A stretch of 64,000 nt of DNA, taken from positions 15,446-79,445 of the forward strand of contig JANPKU010000021.1 of assembly GCA_031426215.1 (NCBI GenBank), read 5' to 3'. The position numbers and the translations under genes were made by a program. The DNA is from Sva-07 sp031426215. GTDB taxonomy: Bacteria; Actinomycetota; Acidimicrobiia; Acidimicrobiales; Ilumatobacteraceae. The notes below the pieces were generated by a model. That model ran no database searches and was not told where the DNA came from. It saw only the letters and a list, made by a program, of their open reading frames with translations. Below are positions 43,037 through 52,369 of this stretch, one piece after another. Position 1 is the first letter of the stretch. Every line of letters begins with the position of its first letter.

Positions 43037-43687
43037 ATGACCGAAGTCAACCGCACCGACACGACGGGCGGGCCGACGCCCGGCTCACCCATGACGCTGG
43101 CCGCGTGGGCTCGCAGTCACGCCCCCCATCTCAGTGAGGTGTCGAACTCGAATCCGGCCGCCACGCTCGGCCGCCACAACCTGGTCGCGATCACGGGCGA
43201 CATCGAGGCAGCTCGGGTCGTCGCACTCGACTTCGAGCGGACCTCCGCAGATGACGCCGACACCACGATGGTCGTCCTGGGTCATGCAGTGTCGCGGGAA
43301 GACACCGGTCAGGCCGATCCCGAGGGCGTCACCTCCCATGCAGCACGCAAGACCTTCCTCGGGGGAATCCCGGGCGCCGTCGTCTGCGCACTGATTCTCG
43401 GCGTCGGCGTGTGGCTGGTCACCGAGAGCGGCCCGGCGACCCTCGCAGCTGCGGTCGGCGGCACGATTTTCGGGTTCTCGGTGACGGCGGTCTGGAGCTT
43501 CGTGATCGGTACGGGCCAGAGTCCGGCCTATCAACAAGGGTTCATCGATCCGGAAGCTGCTGACGCAATCGTCGTGGCGATCACCGTCGATGATGCGGCG
43601 CTGGTCGACCAAGCGCGCCAAGCAGTCTCCGCCGATGACAGGGTTCGGTTGTTCGTGCTGAACGAGCGGGGCCAGCCGATCGATTGA
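43037..43687 (+). CDS. Hypothetical protein with a central glycine-rich membrane hairpin
   Basis: The 216-residue protein has a soluble alpha/beta start, then two hydrophobic segments (about 112-132 and 137-158) rich in Gly and Ala (LGGIPGAVVCALILGVGVW, GGTIFGFSVTAVWSFVIG). A soluble end follows with VVAITVDDAALVDQARQ. The two soluble parts look like halves of a ferredoxin-like fold split by a membrane hairpin, as in some general stress proteins. AAAGGG lies ahead of the ATG. It is divergent from the GNAT-AAA+ gene. Function not known. Confidence 0.65.
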   Translation: MTEVNRTDTTGGPTPGSPMTLAAWARSHAPHLSEVSNSNPAATLGRHNLVAITGDIEAARVVALDFERTSADDADTTMVVLGHAVSREDTGQADPEGVTSHAARKTFLGGIPGAVVCALILGVGVWLVTESGPATLAAAVGGTIFGFSVTAVWSFVIGTGQSPAYQQGFIDPEAADAIVVAITVDDAALVDQARQAVSADDRVRLFVLNERGQPID

Positions 43688-43702
43688 CCCGCACCGTCTT
43701 CG

Positions 43703-45268
43703 TCAGCCCACGCGGCGGTCGCGACCCTCCCAGTAGGGCTCGCGGAGATCTTTCTTCAGGACCTTGCCGCTCGGGTTACGCGGCAGCATGTCGGTCCAGT
43801 CGACGCTCGTCGGACACTTGAAGGTGGCGAGGCGTTCCTTGGCGTAGGCGATGATGTCGGCTTCGGTGAGCTCGTTGCCGGGCACCTTCACGACCACCGC
43901 TTTCGCGGTCTCACCCCACTTGTCGTGCGGCACACCGATCACTGCGACGTCAGCGATACCGGGATGGCCCATCAGGACGTTCTCGACCTCGGCGGGATAC
44001 ACGTTCTCGCCTCCTGACACGATCATGTCCTTCACCCGATCGTGGATGTAAAGGTAACCGTCGGCGTCGAGGTAGCCGGCATCGCCCGACTTGAACCAGC
44101 CGTCAGCGGTGATGGCCTTCTCGGTCTCCTCGGGCTGCTTCCAGTACCCCTGCATCACCTGGGCCGACCTGATCCAGATCTCGCCCACTTCACCGACCTC
44201 GCAGTCGGCATCGCCATCGCCGACGATACGGATCTCGACGCCCGGCCCAGGCAGACCGCACGAACGCAGGCGATGCCGGTTGGGTCCGGTGGTGTCGTGA
44301 TCATCGGGTGCGAGGTTGACCACGGAACCGGTGGTCTCGGTGAGTCCGTAGGCCTGCCAGAACTTGCACGGCTTGAACATCTCGACGCACTTCGAGAGCA
44401 CGTCCTCGCTGATCGGCGACGCGCCGTAGACCACGATCTGCAGGCTCGAATAATCAGCGGCGTCGACGCCCGGCACCATCAGCATGAACGCCAGCACCGC
44501 CGGAACGATGAACGCGTGCGTGATGCGCTGCTCCTCGATCGTGCGGATCAGGGCCGCCGGGTCGAGTTCACGGAAGATCACCGAGGTGCAGCCCTCGAAC
44601 ATCCCGGCGATGGCCCAACCACCGCCACCGATGTGGAACAGCGGCATCGCGATCAGGTTCACGGCGTCGGGCGACAGCTCCCACATGTCCTTGGCCAACG
44701 GCAGCAGGCTGAAGAAGTTGTCGTTGGAGAGCATCACCCCTTTCGGTCGCCCGGTGGTACCCGACGAATACAGCTGGAACGCGACATCGTCGTGCGCCGA
44801 CACCGACCCGGCATCCTCGGCGGGGAACGACGCCACCCAGTCCTCGTAACACTCGTAGCCGTCGTGCCCGCCGATCACGAGTATCCGAGTGACCGTGGTG
44901 AGGTTGCCGCGGATCGCGTCGATGACCGGCACGAAGTCGGGTCCGACCACGAGGATCTTGGCGTCGGCGTCGTTGACGATGTACTCGACCTCGGGCGGAG
45001 CGAGGCGCCAGTTGACATCGACGCACACCGCGTTCAGCAGGGCCGCGCCGAAGAACACCTCGAAGTGTTCGATGCCGTTCTTGTCGATGAACGCAATGCG
45101 GTCCTGCGCACCGACGCCGTCGGCGGCGAGCGCCTGCGAGACCTGCGCAGCTCGCGACGCGAGTGCTGCCCAGCTGAGCGTTCGATCGCCTTGGATCAGG
45201 GCCGGGTGCTCGGCACGGTCGACCCCATGGACGCGGATGATGTCGGCAAGACTGTTGATGTTCCCCAT
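43703..45268 (-). CDS. Acyl-CoA synthetase (AMP-forming)
   Basis: This ANL-family ligase would activate a carboxylic acid to its CoA ester. It has LYSSGTTGRPKGVM (P-loop), YGLTETTG, the GWFKSGDAGYLD aspartate and the C-terminal PRNPSGKVLKKDLR lysine. From the ATG at 45268 (MGNINSLAD) the product has 521 residues. Codons upstream are Arg/Ser-rich and overlap the P450 gene. It follows the P450 gene on the same strand and probably belongs to the same catabolic group. Confidence 0.9.
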   Translation of the reverse strand: MGNINSLADIIRVHGVDRAEHPALIQGDRTLSWAALASRAAQVSQALAADGVGAQDRIAFIDKNGIEHFEVFFGAALLNAVCVDVNWRLAPPEVEYIVNDADAKILVVGPDFVPVIDAIRGNLTTVTRILVIGGHDGYECYEDWVASFPAEDAGSVSAHDDVAFQLYSSGTTGRPKGVMLSNDNFFSLLPLAKDMWELSPDAVNLIAMPLFHIGGGGWAIAGMFEGCTSVIFRELDPAALIRTIEEQRITHAFIVPAVLAFMLMVPGVDAADYSSLQIVVYGASPISEDVLSKCVEMFKPCKFWQAYGLTETTGSVVNLAPDDHDTTGPNRHRLRSCGLPGPGVEIRIVGDGDADCEVGEVGEIWIRSAQVMQGYWKQPEETEKAITADGWFKSGDAGYLDADGYLYIHDRVKDMIVSGGENVYPAEVENVLMGHPGIADVAVIGVPHDKWGETAKAVVVKVPGNELTEADIIAYAKERLATFKCPTSVDWTDMLPRNPSGKVLKKDLREPYWEGRDRRVG

Positions 45269-45305
45269 GCGTGCCGAACGTAGTACCCGCCGGGGTGGCC
45301 GCCGG

Positions 45306-46505
45306 TCACCGTGGGCGGACGGTGAATCCCAACCGGAACGACTCGACGGCGCGGGCGAAGATGTTCGCTTCGACGACCGGTTCATCGACGACACGCAGGT
45401 CGGTGACGCGCCGGCTGAGCTGGCCGAACACGGCCGCAAGCGACGCTCGGGCCACGTGGGTGCCGATGCACAGGTGGGTGCCGAACCCGAAGGCGACGTG
45501 AGGGTTCGGGTGTCGTCTGATGTCGAAGGTGAACGGGTCGGCGAACACCGACTCGTCGTGGTTCGCGGACGGATACAGCAGGATGACCCGGTCACCGCGC
45601 CGCACGGGCTGCTCGCCGATGTGGTCGTCGCTGGCCACTCGCCGGAAGAAGTTGTTGAGCGGGGTCACCCATCGCAACACCTCCTCGACGGCACCGGGAA
45701 CGAGATCGGGATCGCGCCCGATCGCGTCCCACTGCTCGGGATGCTGGGCGAAGGCGTGCAGGCCGTGAGCGATCGCGGTGCGGGTGGTCTCCGCACCGCC
45801 GGCGATGAAGAGCCCGACCTCGTGCACGATCGCCGCGGGTGGGAGCGGTTCGCCGTCGATCGTCGAATGCAGCCACACGCTGATCAGATCGTCGCCCGGT
45901 TCGGCGAGCTTCTTCGGCGCGATCTCGCCGAGCACTCCGACGAATTCCATGTTCGCCGCAAAGAAGTCGCGGAACGCCTCACCGTCGCGGTCGCGCATGT
46001 CGGTACGCATCAGTCGCTCGGACCATGACTTGATCTGCGGCCACATCTCCTCGGGGAAGCCGAGGATCCGAGCGGTGAACCGGGCCGGGAGCTGCCCTGC
46101 GAGCGCCTCGATCACGTCCATCTCGTCACCCGCAGCGAGCGCATCGTCGATCAGTTCGTCGACCAGTGCAACGATCTCGGTTTGGCGCTGGGCCACGGAC
46201 TTCCCGGTCAGCTTGGGCTGCACCAGCATGCGCTGCTGGCGGTGGCGTGGGTCGTCCTGGGCGATCATGTTGATCTCCTCGCCCGACCACAGGGCCCGAT
46301 ACCCCTGGCCTGACAGGAACACCGTCGAGCGACGCTCGACGTCCATCAGGTCGGCATGGCGAGTGACCGCCCACAGCCCGTTGCGGTCGTCGTGGTACAC
46401 CGGCTCGTTGGCTCGCATCCACGCCCAGACGTCGTGCGGGTTGCGCTGGTAGAGGCTCGGATCCAGCAGGTCGACGGCGAGACGATCGGATTCGATGGCG
46501 GTCAT
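45306..46505 (-). CDS. Cytochrome P450
   Basis: The 399-residue bacterial-type P450 has the I-helix oxygen-binding motif AGGAETTR, the K-helix EEVLR (ExxR) and the haem ligand loop FGFGTHLCIG with the cysteine thiolate. There is no membrane anchor, so it is soluble and needs ferredoxin partners not found nearby. The surrounding acyl-CoA genes suggest oxidation of a lipid, terpenoid or steroid-like substrate, but the exact family cannot be assigned by eye. Confidence 0.93.
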   Translation of the reverse strand: MTAIESDRLAVDLLDPSLYQRNPHDVWAWMRANEPVYHDDRNGLWAVTRHADLMDVERRSTVFLSGQGYRALWSGEEINMIAQDDPRHRQQRMLVQPKLTGKSVAQRQTEIVALVDELIDDALAAGDEMDVIEALAGQLPARFTARILGFPEEMWPQIKSWSERLMRTDMRDRDGEAFRDFFAANMEFVGVLGEIAPKKLAEPGDDLISVWLHSTIDGEPLPPAAIVHEVGLFIAGGAETTRTAIAHGLHAFAQHPEQWDAIGRDPDLVPGAVEEVLRWVTPLNNFFRRVASDDHIGEQPVRRGDRVILLYPSANHDESVFADPFTFDIRRHPNPHVAFGFGTHLCIGTHVARASLAAVFGQLSRRVTDLRVVDEPVVEANIFARAVESFRLGFTVRPR

Positions 46506-46538
46506 GGCGCCATCGTCGCAGACGATGCTCGGCTGGGA

Positions 46539-47249
46539 TCAGTCGCGGCGACGTTCGCCGAAGGTGTTCCAGTGGGTGACGGCGCTGGCGGGTTTGCGGG
46601 GCGCAACACCGAAGTTGCCGGCAGGCCGACCGACCGGGATGCAGGCGGCGATCTCGAAACGCGGGCTGCCATCGTCGTTCGCCGGCACCCCGAGCACTTC
46701 GAGCGTTTCGGCGGCGTGGATGCGGATCACCGTGGTGAGCGACGTGCCGATGCCGAGTGCCCGCGCTGCCACGCAGAAGTTCTGGACCGCCGGGTACACG
46801 CTGGCGTCGAGCCGCCCGATGTCCATGGGGCCGTCGTCGTCGGACGGGGTCCACGGGATGATCGGCTGGAGGAAGAAGACGATCGCCGGCGCGTCCTGCA
46901 CGTGATCGGCCAGGTGACGACTCGCCGCGCGGGTCTTGCGCCACGACTCCGCAGCCGCCTCGTCGCGGAACGCGCTCGCTTCGGGCAGTGACTTCTCGTA
47001 ACGATCGAACGACGCTCGGTACCAACGTGCGATCTCGCCCTTGCGATCGGGGTCGGTGACCACCACGTACTGCTGCGGCTGTACGTTGCCGCCGCTCGGT
47101 GCCTGCTGGGCGGCGCGCAGGCAGGTGGCGATCTCGGCGTCGGTGACCGGCTCGTCGCTGAACCGACGGATCGCTCGGGTGGTCATCAACGCCTCGATGG
47201 CGTCGATCGTCGGTGAGGTGTTCGTGTCGTTCATCGTCCCTCGAATCAT
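46539..47249 (-). CDS. Nitroreductase family flavoprotein
   Basis: The 236-residue FMN protein has the N-terminal TTRAIRRFSDEPV and APSGGNVQPQQYVVV motifs that bind FMN. Near the end come GIGTSLTTV and an IPVGRPAGNFG segment ahead of a C-terminal tail. Such enzymes reduce nitro groups, quinones or enones with NAD(P)H. The ATG overlaps the crotonase stop (ATGA); a second ATG five codons in is also possible. It is transcribed with the crotonase. Confidence 0.88.
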   Translation of the reverse strand: MIRGTMNDTNTSPTIDAIEALMTTRAIRRFSDEPVTDAEIATCLRAAQQAPSGGNVQPQQYVVVTDPDRKGEIARWYRASFDRYEKSLPEASAFRDEAAAESWRKTRAASRHLADHVQDAPAIVFFLQPIIPWTPSDDDGPMDIGRLDASVYPAVQNFCVAARALGIGTSLTTVIRIHAAETLEVLGVPANDDGSPRFEIAACIPVGRPAGNFGVAPRKPASAVTHWNTFGERRRD

Positions 47250-48025
47250 CGTCCCTGGAACTTCGGTGCGCGTTTGTCGACGAAGGCACTGACCGCTTCG
47301 GCGTGATCAGCGGAGTGGAAGCAGCTCATCTCGAGCGCCGTCGAGAGGTCGAAACTCGTGAGCAGCACCTGCTTGACCTGCGCATTGATCGCGACCTTCG
47401 TGCCCTGCACGGCGAGTGGCGGCTGCGACGCGAGTCGCTGTGCCCACCCTCGAGCGACCGAGAGCACCTCCTCGGCGGCGCACACCTCCGAGGCCACCCC
47501 GAGTCGCAGCGCCTCGTCGGCGCCGAGTGGTTCACCGAGCAGGAGATGCCGCTTGGCAGCGAGTGGCCCGACGAGGAGTGGCCAGATGGCGGCACCACCA
47601 TCGCCGGCGACCAGCCCGACCTGCACGTGCGGGTCGATGATCGACGCAGTGTCGGCCATGACGATCACGTCGCACAGGAGCGCCAGAGAAGCTCCCAGGC
47701 CCACGGCCGGGCCGTTGAGCGCGCACACGATCGGCACCTCGACGTCGAGCAGGTTCCAGATCAGCTGCTTGCCCTCACGTCGCAGCGCGTGCAGACGATC
47801 CGGGCTGCGCAACTGGGGGAACCACGACATGTCGCCGCCGGCCGAGAACGCTCGACCAGATCCTGTGAGCACGATGGCGCGCGCTTCGCGTTCGGCGGAC
47901 AACGTCCGGAACAGCTCCCACAGGTCGTGGTGGAGTTGCTCGTCGACGGCGTTCATCGTCGAGTTCGGGTGGTCGATCGTGACGATCAGCAGATCGCCGT
48001 CGCGTTCGGTTCGGATCGTGTCCAT
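47246..48025 (-). CDS. Enoyl-CoA hydratase/isomerase family protein
   Basis: The 259-residue crotonase-fold protein shows GRAFSAGGDMSWF (oxyanion-hole region) and ALNGPAVGLGASLALLCDVIVMAD. Then comes the second-site region HVQVGLVAGDGGAAIWPLLVG, where one typical catalytic Glu is Asp. It probably hydrates or isomerises an enoyl-CoA. The last codons overlap the nitroreductase gene. The upstream neighbour is an acyl-CoA dehydrogenase-like protein 12 bp away. Confidence 0.9.
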   Translation of the reverse strand: MDTIRTERDGDLLIVTIDHPNSTMNAVDEQLHHDLWELFRTLSAEREARAIVLTGSGRAFSAGGDMSWFPQLRSPDRLHALRREGKQLIWNLLDVEVPIVCALNGPAVGLGASLALLCDVIVMADTASIIDPHVQVGLVAGDGGAAIWPLLVGPLAAKRHLLLGEPLGADEALRLGVASEVCAAEEVLSVARGWAQRLASQPPLAVQGTKVAINAQVKQVLLTSFDLSTALEMSCFHSADHAEAVSAFVDKRAPKFQGR

Positions 48026-48037
48026 CAGCGCATCACC

Positions 48038-49177
48038 TCAGAACATCGATGTGTCGACGTCGAGCCCGAGCAGCAGCTTGCCGATCGTCTCGTTGAGCTT
48101 CGGAGCAGTCTGGATGTGTTGGGTGACGATGTGGGCGTCGCGCAGGCACCGACCGAGCAGGCTGGTGTCGTACACGGCGGTGCCGCCGGCGAGCGTGAAG
48201 GCCACATCGGCCACCTCTGCGCCGACCGAGGCGGCATGGGTTGCGGCGAGGCGGATCCCGGTACGGGCCTTTACGGTCACGTCGTCGCCGGCCACTGATG
48301 CGTCCCACGCCGACTGCAACTCGTCGAGCAGGAACGCACGGGCAGCACGGAGCTTGCCGTCGGCCCGAGCCAGTTCGATCTGCGTGTAACTGCTCTGGGC
48401 GAGTGTCTTCGACGAGTACTGCGGTTTCTTGCCTTGGGCGAGTTCGACCAGTTCGTCGAGCGCCCGCCGAGCGACGCCCAGCGCCACCGCCGACACGCCA
48501 GCGGCCAGCAAGGTGAAGTTCGGGAATTGCGACAGCGGCGTGCACACCACCGGGCGGGTCACGCCTGGTTGCACCGTTCGTGCCGACGGCACGAACACCT
48601 CGGTCACCGAGTAGTCGAGCGAGCCCGAGCCGCGCATCCCGGTCGTGAACCAGGTGTCGTGGAAGGTGACCTCCGATTGCGGAAACCAGCACAACCGGAA
48701 CGTGCCGTCGTCACACAGCGCCCCGCCGAGCACCCATCGACAGTGCTGCGTGCCACTCCCCCACGCCCATCGGCCACTCACCGAGAATCCATCGACGCCA
48801 CCGTGCGTCGTGGCAACCCCTTTGCCGTTCGGCGCGAAGACTCCTCCCGTGACCGACGTCGGGTCGCCGTAGATCTCGCGGGCCGTTGCTTCGGGCAGCA
48901 GCGACGACATCGACGACGTGGTCGAGGCGATCATCGTGCACCAACCGGCGGCGCCGTCGCTGTGGGCGACCGCCTCGATGGCTCGAACGAGCGTGACCGG
49001 ATCGACCTCGGGTCCGCCGTAGGTTTCAGGCACGCACATCCGCAGCAACCGTGCATCGCTGAGCGCCTTCACCGTGACGAGGGGCAGACGCCGGATGCGT
49101 TCGCCGTCGTCGGCGTTCGCCTCGATCAATTCCGCAAGGTCTCGTGCAGCATCGACGATCGACGGTGCGCTGGTCAT
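48038..49177 (-). CDS. Acyl-CoA dehydrogenase type 2 / flavin monooxygenase-like protein
   Basis: The protein has 379 residues from the ATG at 49177. The N-terminal helical part, the HSDGAAGWCTMIAS loop and the end AGGTAVYDTSLLGRCLRD with HIVTQHIQTAP fit the acyl-CoA-dehydrogenase superfamily. The fit is best to the branch with the type 2 C-terminal domain, which includes flavin-dependent hydroxylases such as HsaA. The catalytic Glu of true acyl-CoA dehydrogenases is not evident. It could be an oxygenase component or a dehydrogenase. It probably forms an operon with the crotonase and nitroreductase genes. Confidence 0.82.
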   Translation of the reverse strand: MTSAPSIVDAARDLAELIEANADDGERIRRLPLVTVKALSDARLLRMCVPETYGGPEVDPVTLVRAIEAVAHSDGAAGWCTMIASTTSSMSSLLPEATAREIYGDPTSVTGGVFAPNGKGVATTHGGVDGFSVSGRWAWGSGTQHCRWVLGGALCDDGTFRLCWFPQSEVTFHDTWFTTGMRGSGSLDYSVTEVFVPSARTVQPGVTRPVVCTPLSQFPNFTLLAAGVSAVALGVARRALDELVELAQGKKPQYSSKTLAQSSYTQIELARADGKLRAARAFLLDELQSAWDASVAGDDVTVKARTGIRLAATHAASVGAEVADVAFTLAGGTAVYDTSLLGRCLRDAHIVTQHIQTAPKLNETIGKLLLGLDVDTSMF

Positions 49178-49222
49178 GGCCGCGACTGTAGGCCCAGTCG
49201 GCGATGTGCTGCCCAACGATGG

Positions 49223-49774
49223 TCAGTCGGCGCCGGTGACGTCCCAGAGGTGATGAATCGGATCGTGGATCAGGTAGCGGGCGAATGACTCGACCGTGAA
49301 CGATGCACCATCCGAGCGGCGGCCGACACGCTGCCACGACTCGCCGTCGACGGCATCGAATGCATCGGCCAGTTCCTCGGCCGCCGCACGGAGTTCCACT
49401 GCGACCTCGGACGGATTCTGGAGGTGATACTGCGAGGCGATCGATGCGTCGTCCTGATCCCAGTTCGGGTAAAGCGGATCATCGGTGTGGAGCATCAGGG
49501 AAAGTCGTTGGTGGTACAGCCGGAAGACATCTCGTACGTGCGCGCCGTACTCGAGGGTCGACCACCGATCTGGTGATGTGCGGGTTCGCACAGCGGTGTC
49601 GTCACCACGGAGACCGTGACCACCGAGCACGCCGAACCAGACTGCTGCGTTCGCTCGGATCAAGGCGCCCATCGCCTCGACGTCAACTGCTCCTGCGTCG
49701 AAACCACACTCGGGACACCGACGCTCGAGCACCCAAGTCCAGTCCTTGTCGTCGGGCACGATGCTGTCGTTCAT
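49223..49774 (-). CDS. DinB-family putative metal-dependent enzyme
   Basis: The 183-residue protein begins DKDWTWVLERRCPECGFDA and has the helical bundle pattern of the DinB/mycothiol-dependent enzyme superfamily. Possible metal-binding histidines sit in EYGAHVRDVF and YLIHDPIHHLWD. Members include mycothiol S-transferases and maleylpyruvate isomerase. The exact role is open. It is divergent from the LLM gene at 49843. Confidence 0.8.
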   Translation of the reverse strand: MNDSIVPDDKDWTWVLERRCPECGFDAGAVDVEAMGALIRANAAVWFGVLGGHGLRGDDTAVRTRTSPDRWSTLEYGAHVRDVFRLYHQRLSLMLHTDDPLYPNWDQDDASIASQYHLQNPSEVAVELRAAAEELADAFDAVDGESWQRVGRRSDGASFTVESFARYLIHDPIHHLWDVTGAD

Positions 49775-49842
49775 CGAACGATTGTGACCGCTGTCGGATC
49801 GACCGCGTGCACGAGTTCCCCAGAGGGTCTACGGTCGAGTTG

Positions 49843-50646
49843 ATGAAGTTCGGCTTCGTGGTGCCGTGGGGTGACGCCGAGGATGTCGGCGACCTGGCCG
49901 CCGCGGCCGAAGAGGCGGGATGGGACGGCCTGTTCGTGTGGGAGCCGGTGTGGGGAGTTGACGCATGGATCTCGCTGGGGCTGGCGGCCGTGCGCACCTC
50001 CAAGATCCGCCTCGGGACGTTGCTGACCCCACCCTCGCGACGACGTCCGTGGGAACTGGCCAGCCAAGTCGCAACCGTGGATCGGATCTCCGCCGGCCGG
50101 GTGACGCTGTCGGTCGGACTCGGTGCGATCGATTCGGGATTCGACGCGTTCGGCGAGGAGTGCGACCGCCACACACGAGCCGAACTGATGGACGAGACGC
50201 TCGCGATCATGTGCGGGCTCTGGGGTGGCCAACCCTTCGCCTACGACGGCACGCACTACACGATCAAACCGACCGAGTTCCCCACGATCGGACACACGGT
50301 GCAGCAGCCGCGGGTGCCGATCTGGTGCGTCGGAGCGATCGGCCATCCGAAGTCGATGGCTCGCGCGACGAGCTGGGACGGTGTGATCCCGCAGGTGATC
50401 GAAGGCGAGGGCGCTGCCCGTCAACCCCATCTCGACGAGGTTGCAGAACTCCGGACCCAGCTCGACGCGGCGCGGCCCGGCGAACACGTCGACATCGTCG
50501 TGGAAGGCACGATGACGGAACATTCATGCGCTGCCTACGCCGACGCCGGTGCCACCTGGTGGATCGAGTCGATGTGGGAGGCGATGGCCGAACACTCGCC
50601 CGTCACCGCTGCGTACGACCGCCTGCGCCAGGGCCCGCCGGGCTGA
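49843..50646 (+). CDS. LLM class flavin/F420-dependent oxidoreductase
   Basis: The 267-residue luciferase-like protein starts MKFGFVVPWGDAEDVG. It contains EEAGWDGLFVWEP, a conserved RISAGRVTLSVGLG segment and a closing helical region. It is shorter than the protein at 32919, typical of the small LLM branch. The ATG at 49843 was chosen; the upstream frame runs through the divergent DinB gene. It lies 58 bp ahead of an acyl-CoA synthetase on the same strand. Confidence 0.87.
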   Translation: MKFGFVVPWGDAEDVGDLAAAAEEAGWDGLFVWEPVWGVDAWISLGLAAVRTSKIRLGTLLTPPSRRRPWELASQVATVDRISAGRVTLSVGLGAIDSGFDAFGEECDRHTRAELMDETLAIMCGLWGGQPFAYDGTHYTIKPTEFPTIGHTVQQPRVPIWCVGAIGHPKSMARATSWDGVIPQVIEGEGAARQPHLDEVAELRTQLDAARPGEHVDIVVEGTMTEHSCAAYADAGATWWIESMWEAMAEHSPVTAAYDRLRQGPPG

Positions 50647-50704
50647 GACACTCGTCGCGGTCGCCATTGCCCCGAGCCCGTGGACTGCGGCTACGTTCGT
50701 CGGC

Positions 50705-52360
50705 GTGACGACAACCGATGCTGGCTGGAACTTCGCCGACCTCTGGGAGACCGTGGCGACACAGATTCCTGACGCACTCGCCCAACAGCAGGGCGAACGC
50801 ACCCACACCTGGGCCGATTTCAACCGGCGGGCCAACGGCGTCGCAGCAGCGCTGCTCCGGCCGGGCTCGGCGGAACAGGACAAGGTCGCTCAGTACCTCT
50901 ACAACAGCCCCGAGTACCTCGAATCGCTCTTCGCGGCGTTCAAGGCCGGCTTCGCGGTGGTCAACACCAACCACCGCTACGCCGCCGACGAACTCGTCTA
51001 TCTGTGGGACAACGCCGACGCCACCGCGGTCGTGTTCCACGCAACGTTCACCGATCAGTGTGATGCCATCCGAGGTCGCGTGCCGAAGGTGCAGACCTGG
51101 CTCTGGGTCGACGACGGTGCTGCTGGCGGCGGCAAATGCCCCGACTGGGCGACCCCGTACGAGGACGCAGCGGCCGCCGGCACCGACGACAACGTCGAGG
51201 CCGCGTGGGGTCGCAGCAGCGATCACCTCATGCTGCTGTACACCGGCGGCACGACCGGCATGCCCAAGGGCGTGATGTGGCGACAGGACGACCTGTTCGG
51301 CGTGCTCGACGCCAACAACAAGAAGCGCATGCCACCCGAGCAAGACCTCGAGGCGGTCGCCGAACGAATCGTGAATGCCGGTCCCCGCAACATGCCGGCG
51401 GCTCCACTGATGCACGGCACCGGATTGTTCAACGCGATCAGCAACCTCATGGTCGGTGGCTCGATCACCACGATCGAAGGCCGCCACTTCAGTGCCGAGG
51501 AGTTCCTCGATACCGTCCAGCAGCACGCCATCAACTCGACCTCGATCGTCGGTGACGCGTTCGCTAAGCCGATCCTCCGAGCACTCGACAACGAACCCGA
51601 TCGCTGGGACATCTCGACGCTGCGGGTGATCGTGTCATCTGGCGTGATGTGGTCGAAGGAGACCAAACAGGGGCTGCTCCGTCACAACCCCCGGTTGATC
51701 ATGGTCGACTCCCTCGGCTCGAGCGAGGCCATCGGGATGGCCACCAACACCACCACCGCCGAGTCGACCGGTGAGACCGCCAAGTTCGAACTCGGACCCA
51801 CCACCCGAGTCATCACCGACGCAGGCCTCGACGTCGTGCCGGGCTCCGGCGGGCTCGGCCGGGTCGCCCTCCCCGGCCGCACCCCGATCGGGTACTACAA
51901 GGACGAGGCGAAATCGGCCCAGACGTTCGTGATGATCGACGGCGAGCGATACTCGATACCGGGCGACTACGCCACCGTCGAAGCCGATGGCACGGTCACG
52001 CTGCTCGGACGTGGCAGCCAGTGCATCAACACCGGCGGCGAGAAGGTGTACCCCGAGGAAGTCGAGGAGTGCCTCAAACTCCACCCATCCGTCGCCGACG
52101 CCGCCGTCGTCGGAGTTCCCGACGAGAAATGGGGAGAGGCGATCACCGCGCTCGTCGAACCGCATGACGGCGACGTCATCGACGAAGCCGACTTGATCGC
52201 CCACGTGAAGTCGCGACTCGCCGCCTACAAGGCGCCGAAGAAGGTGGTTGCCGTGACCTCGATCGGGCGTGCCGCCAACGGAAAGCTCGACTACAAGCGA
52301 CTTCGTTCCGACGCCATCGAGACTCCACCCATCGGCGCGGCCGACACCACGAGTGTCTAG
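50705..52360 (+). CDS. Acyl-CoA synthetase (AMP-forming)
   Basis: This 551-residue ANL ligase has LLYTGGTTGMPKGVMWRQ (P-loop), DSLGSSEAIG, the TGGEKVYPEEVEE hinge and the catalytic lysine in GKLDYK. The style (GGTTGMPKGV, MWRQ) resembles FadD ligases used for steroid or branched-acid side chains in mycobacteria, but that is only an impression. The GTG start was chosen, just after the LLM gene. It is followed by beta-phosphoglucomutase after 9 bp. Confidence 0.9.
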   Translation: MTTTDAGWNFADLWETVATQIPDALAQQQGERTHTWADFNRRANGVAAALLRPGSAEQDKVAQYLYNSPEYLESLFAAFKAGFAVVNTNHRYAADELVYLWDNADATAVVFHATFTDQCDAIRGRVPKVQTWLWVDDGAAGGGKCPDWATPYEDAAAAGTDDNVEAAWGRSSDHLMLLYTGGTTGMPKGVMWRQDDLFGVLDANNKKRMPPEQDLEAVAERIVNAGPRNMPAAPLMHGTGLFNAISNLMVGGSITTIEGRHFSAEEFLDTVQQHAINSTSIVGDAFAKPILRALDNEPDRWDISTLRVIVSSGVMWSKETKQGLLRHNPRLIMVDSLGSSEAIGMATNTTTAESTGETAKFELGPTTRVITDAGLDVVPGSGGLGRVALPGRTPIGYYKDEAKSAQTFVMIDGERYSIPGDYATVEADGTVTLLGRGSQCINTGGEKVYPEEVEECLKLHPSVADAAVVGVPDEKWGEAITALVEPHDGDVIDEADLIAHVKSRLAAYKAPKKVVAVTSIGRAANGKLDYKRLRSDAIETPPIGAADTTSV

Positions 52361-52369
52361 CCTGATTTC

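Noticed and set aside
45306..46505. Naming the P450 as a specific steroid hydroxylase such as CYP125 or CYP142
   Set aside because: General P450 motifs are clear, but subfamily assignment needs an alignment that could not be run.
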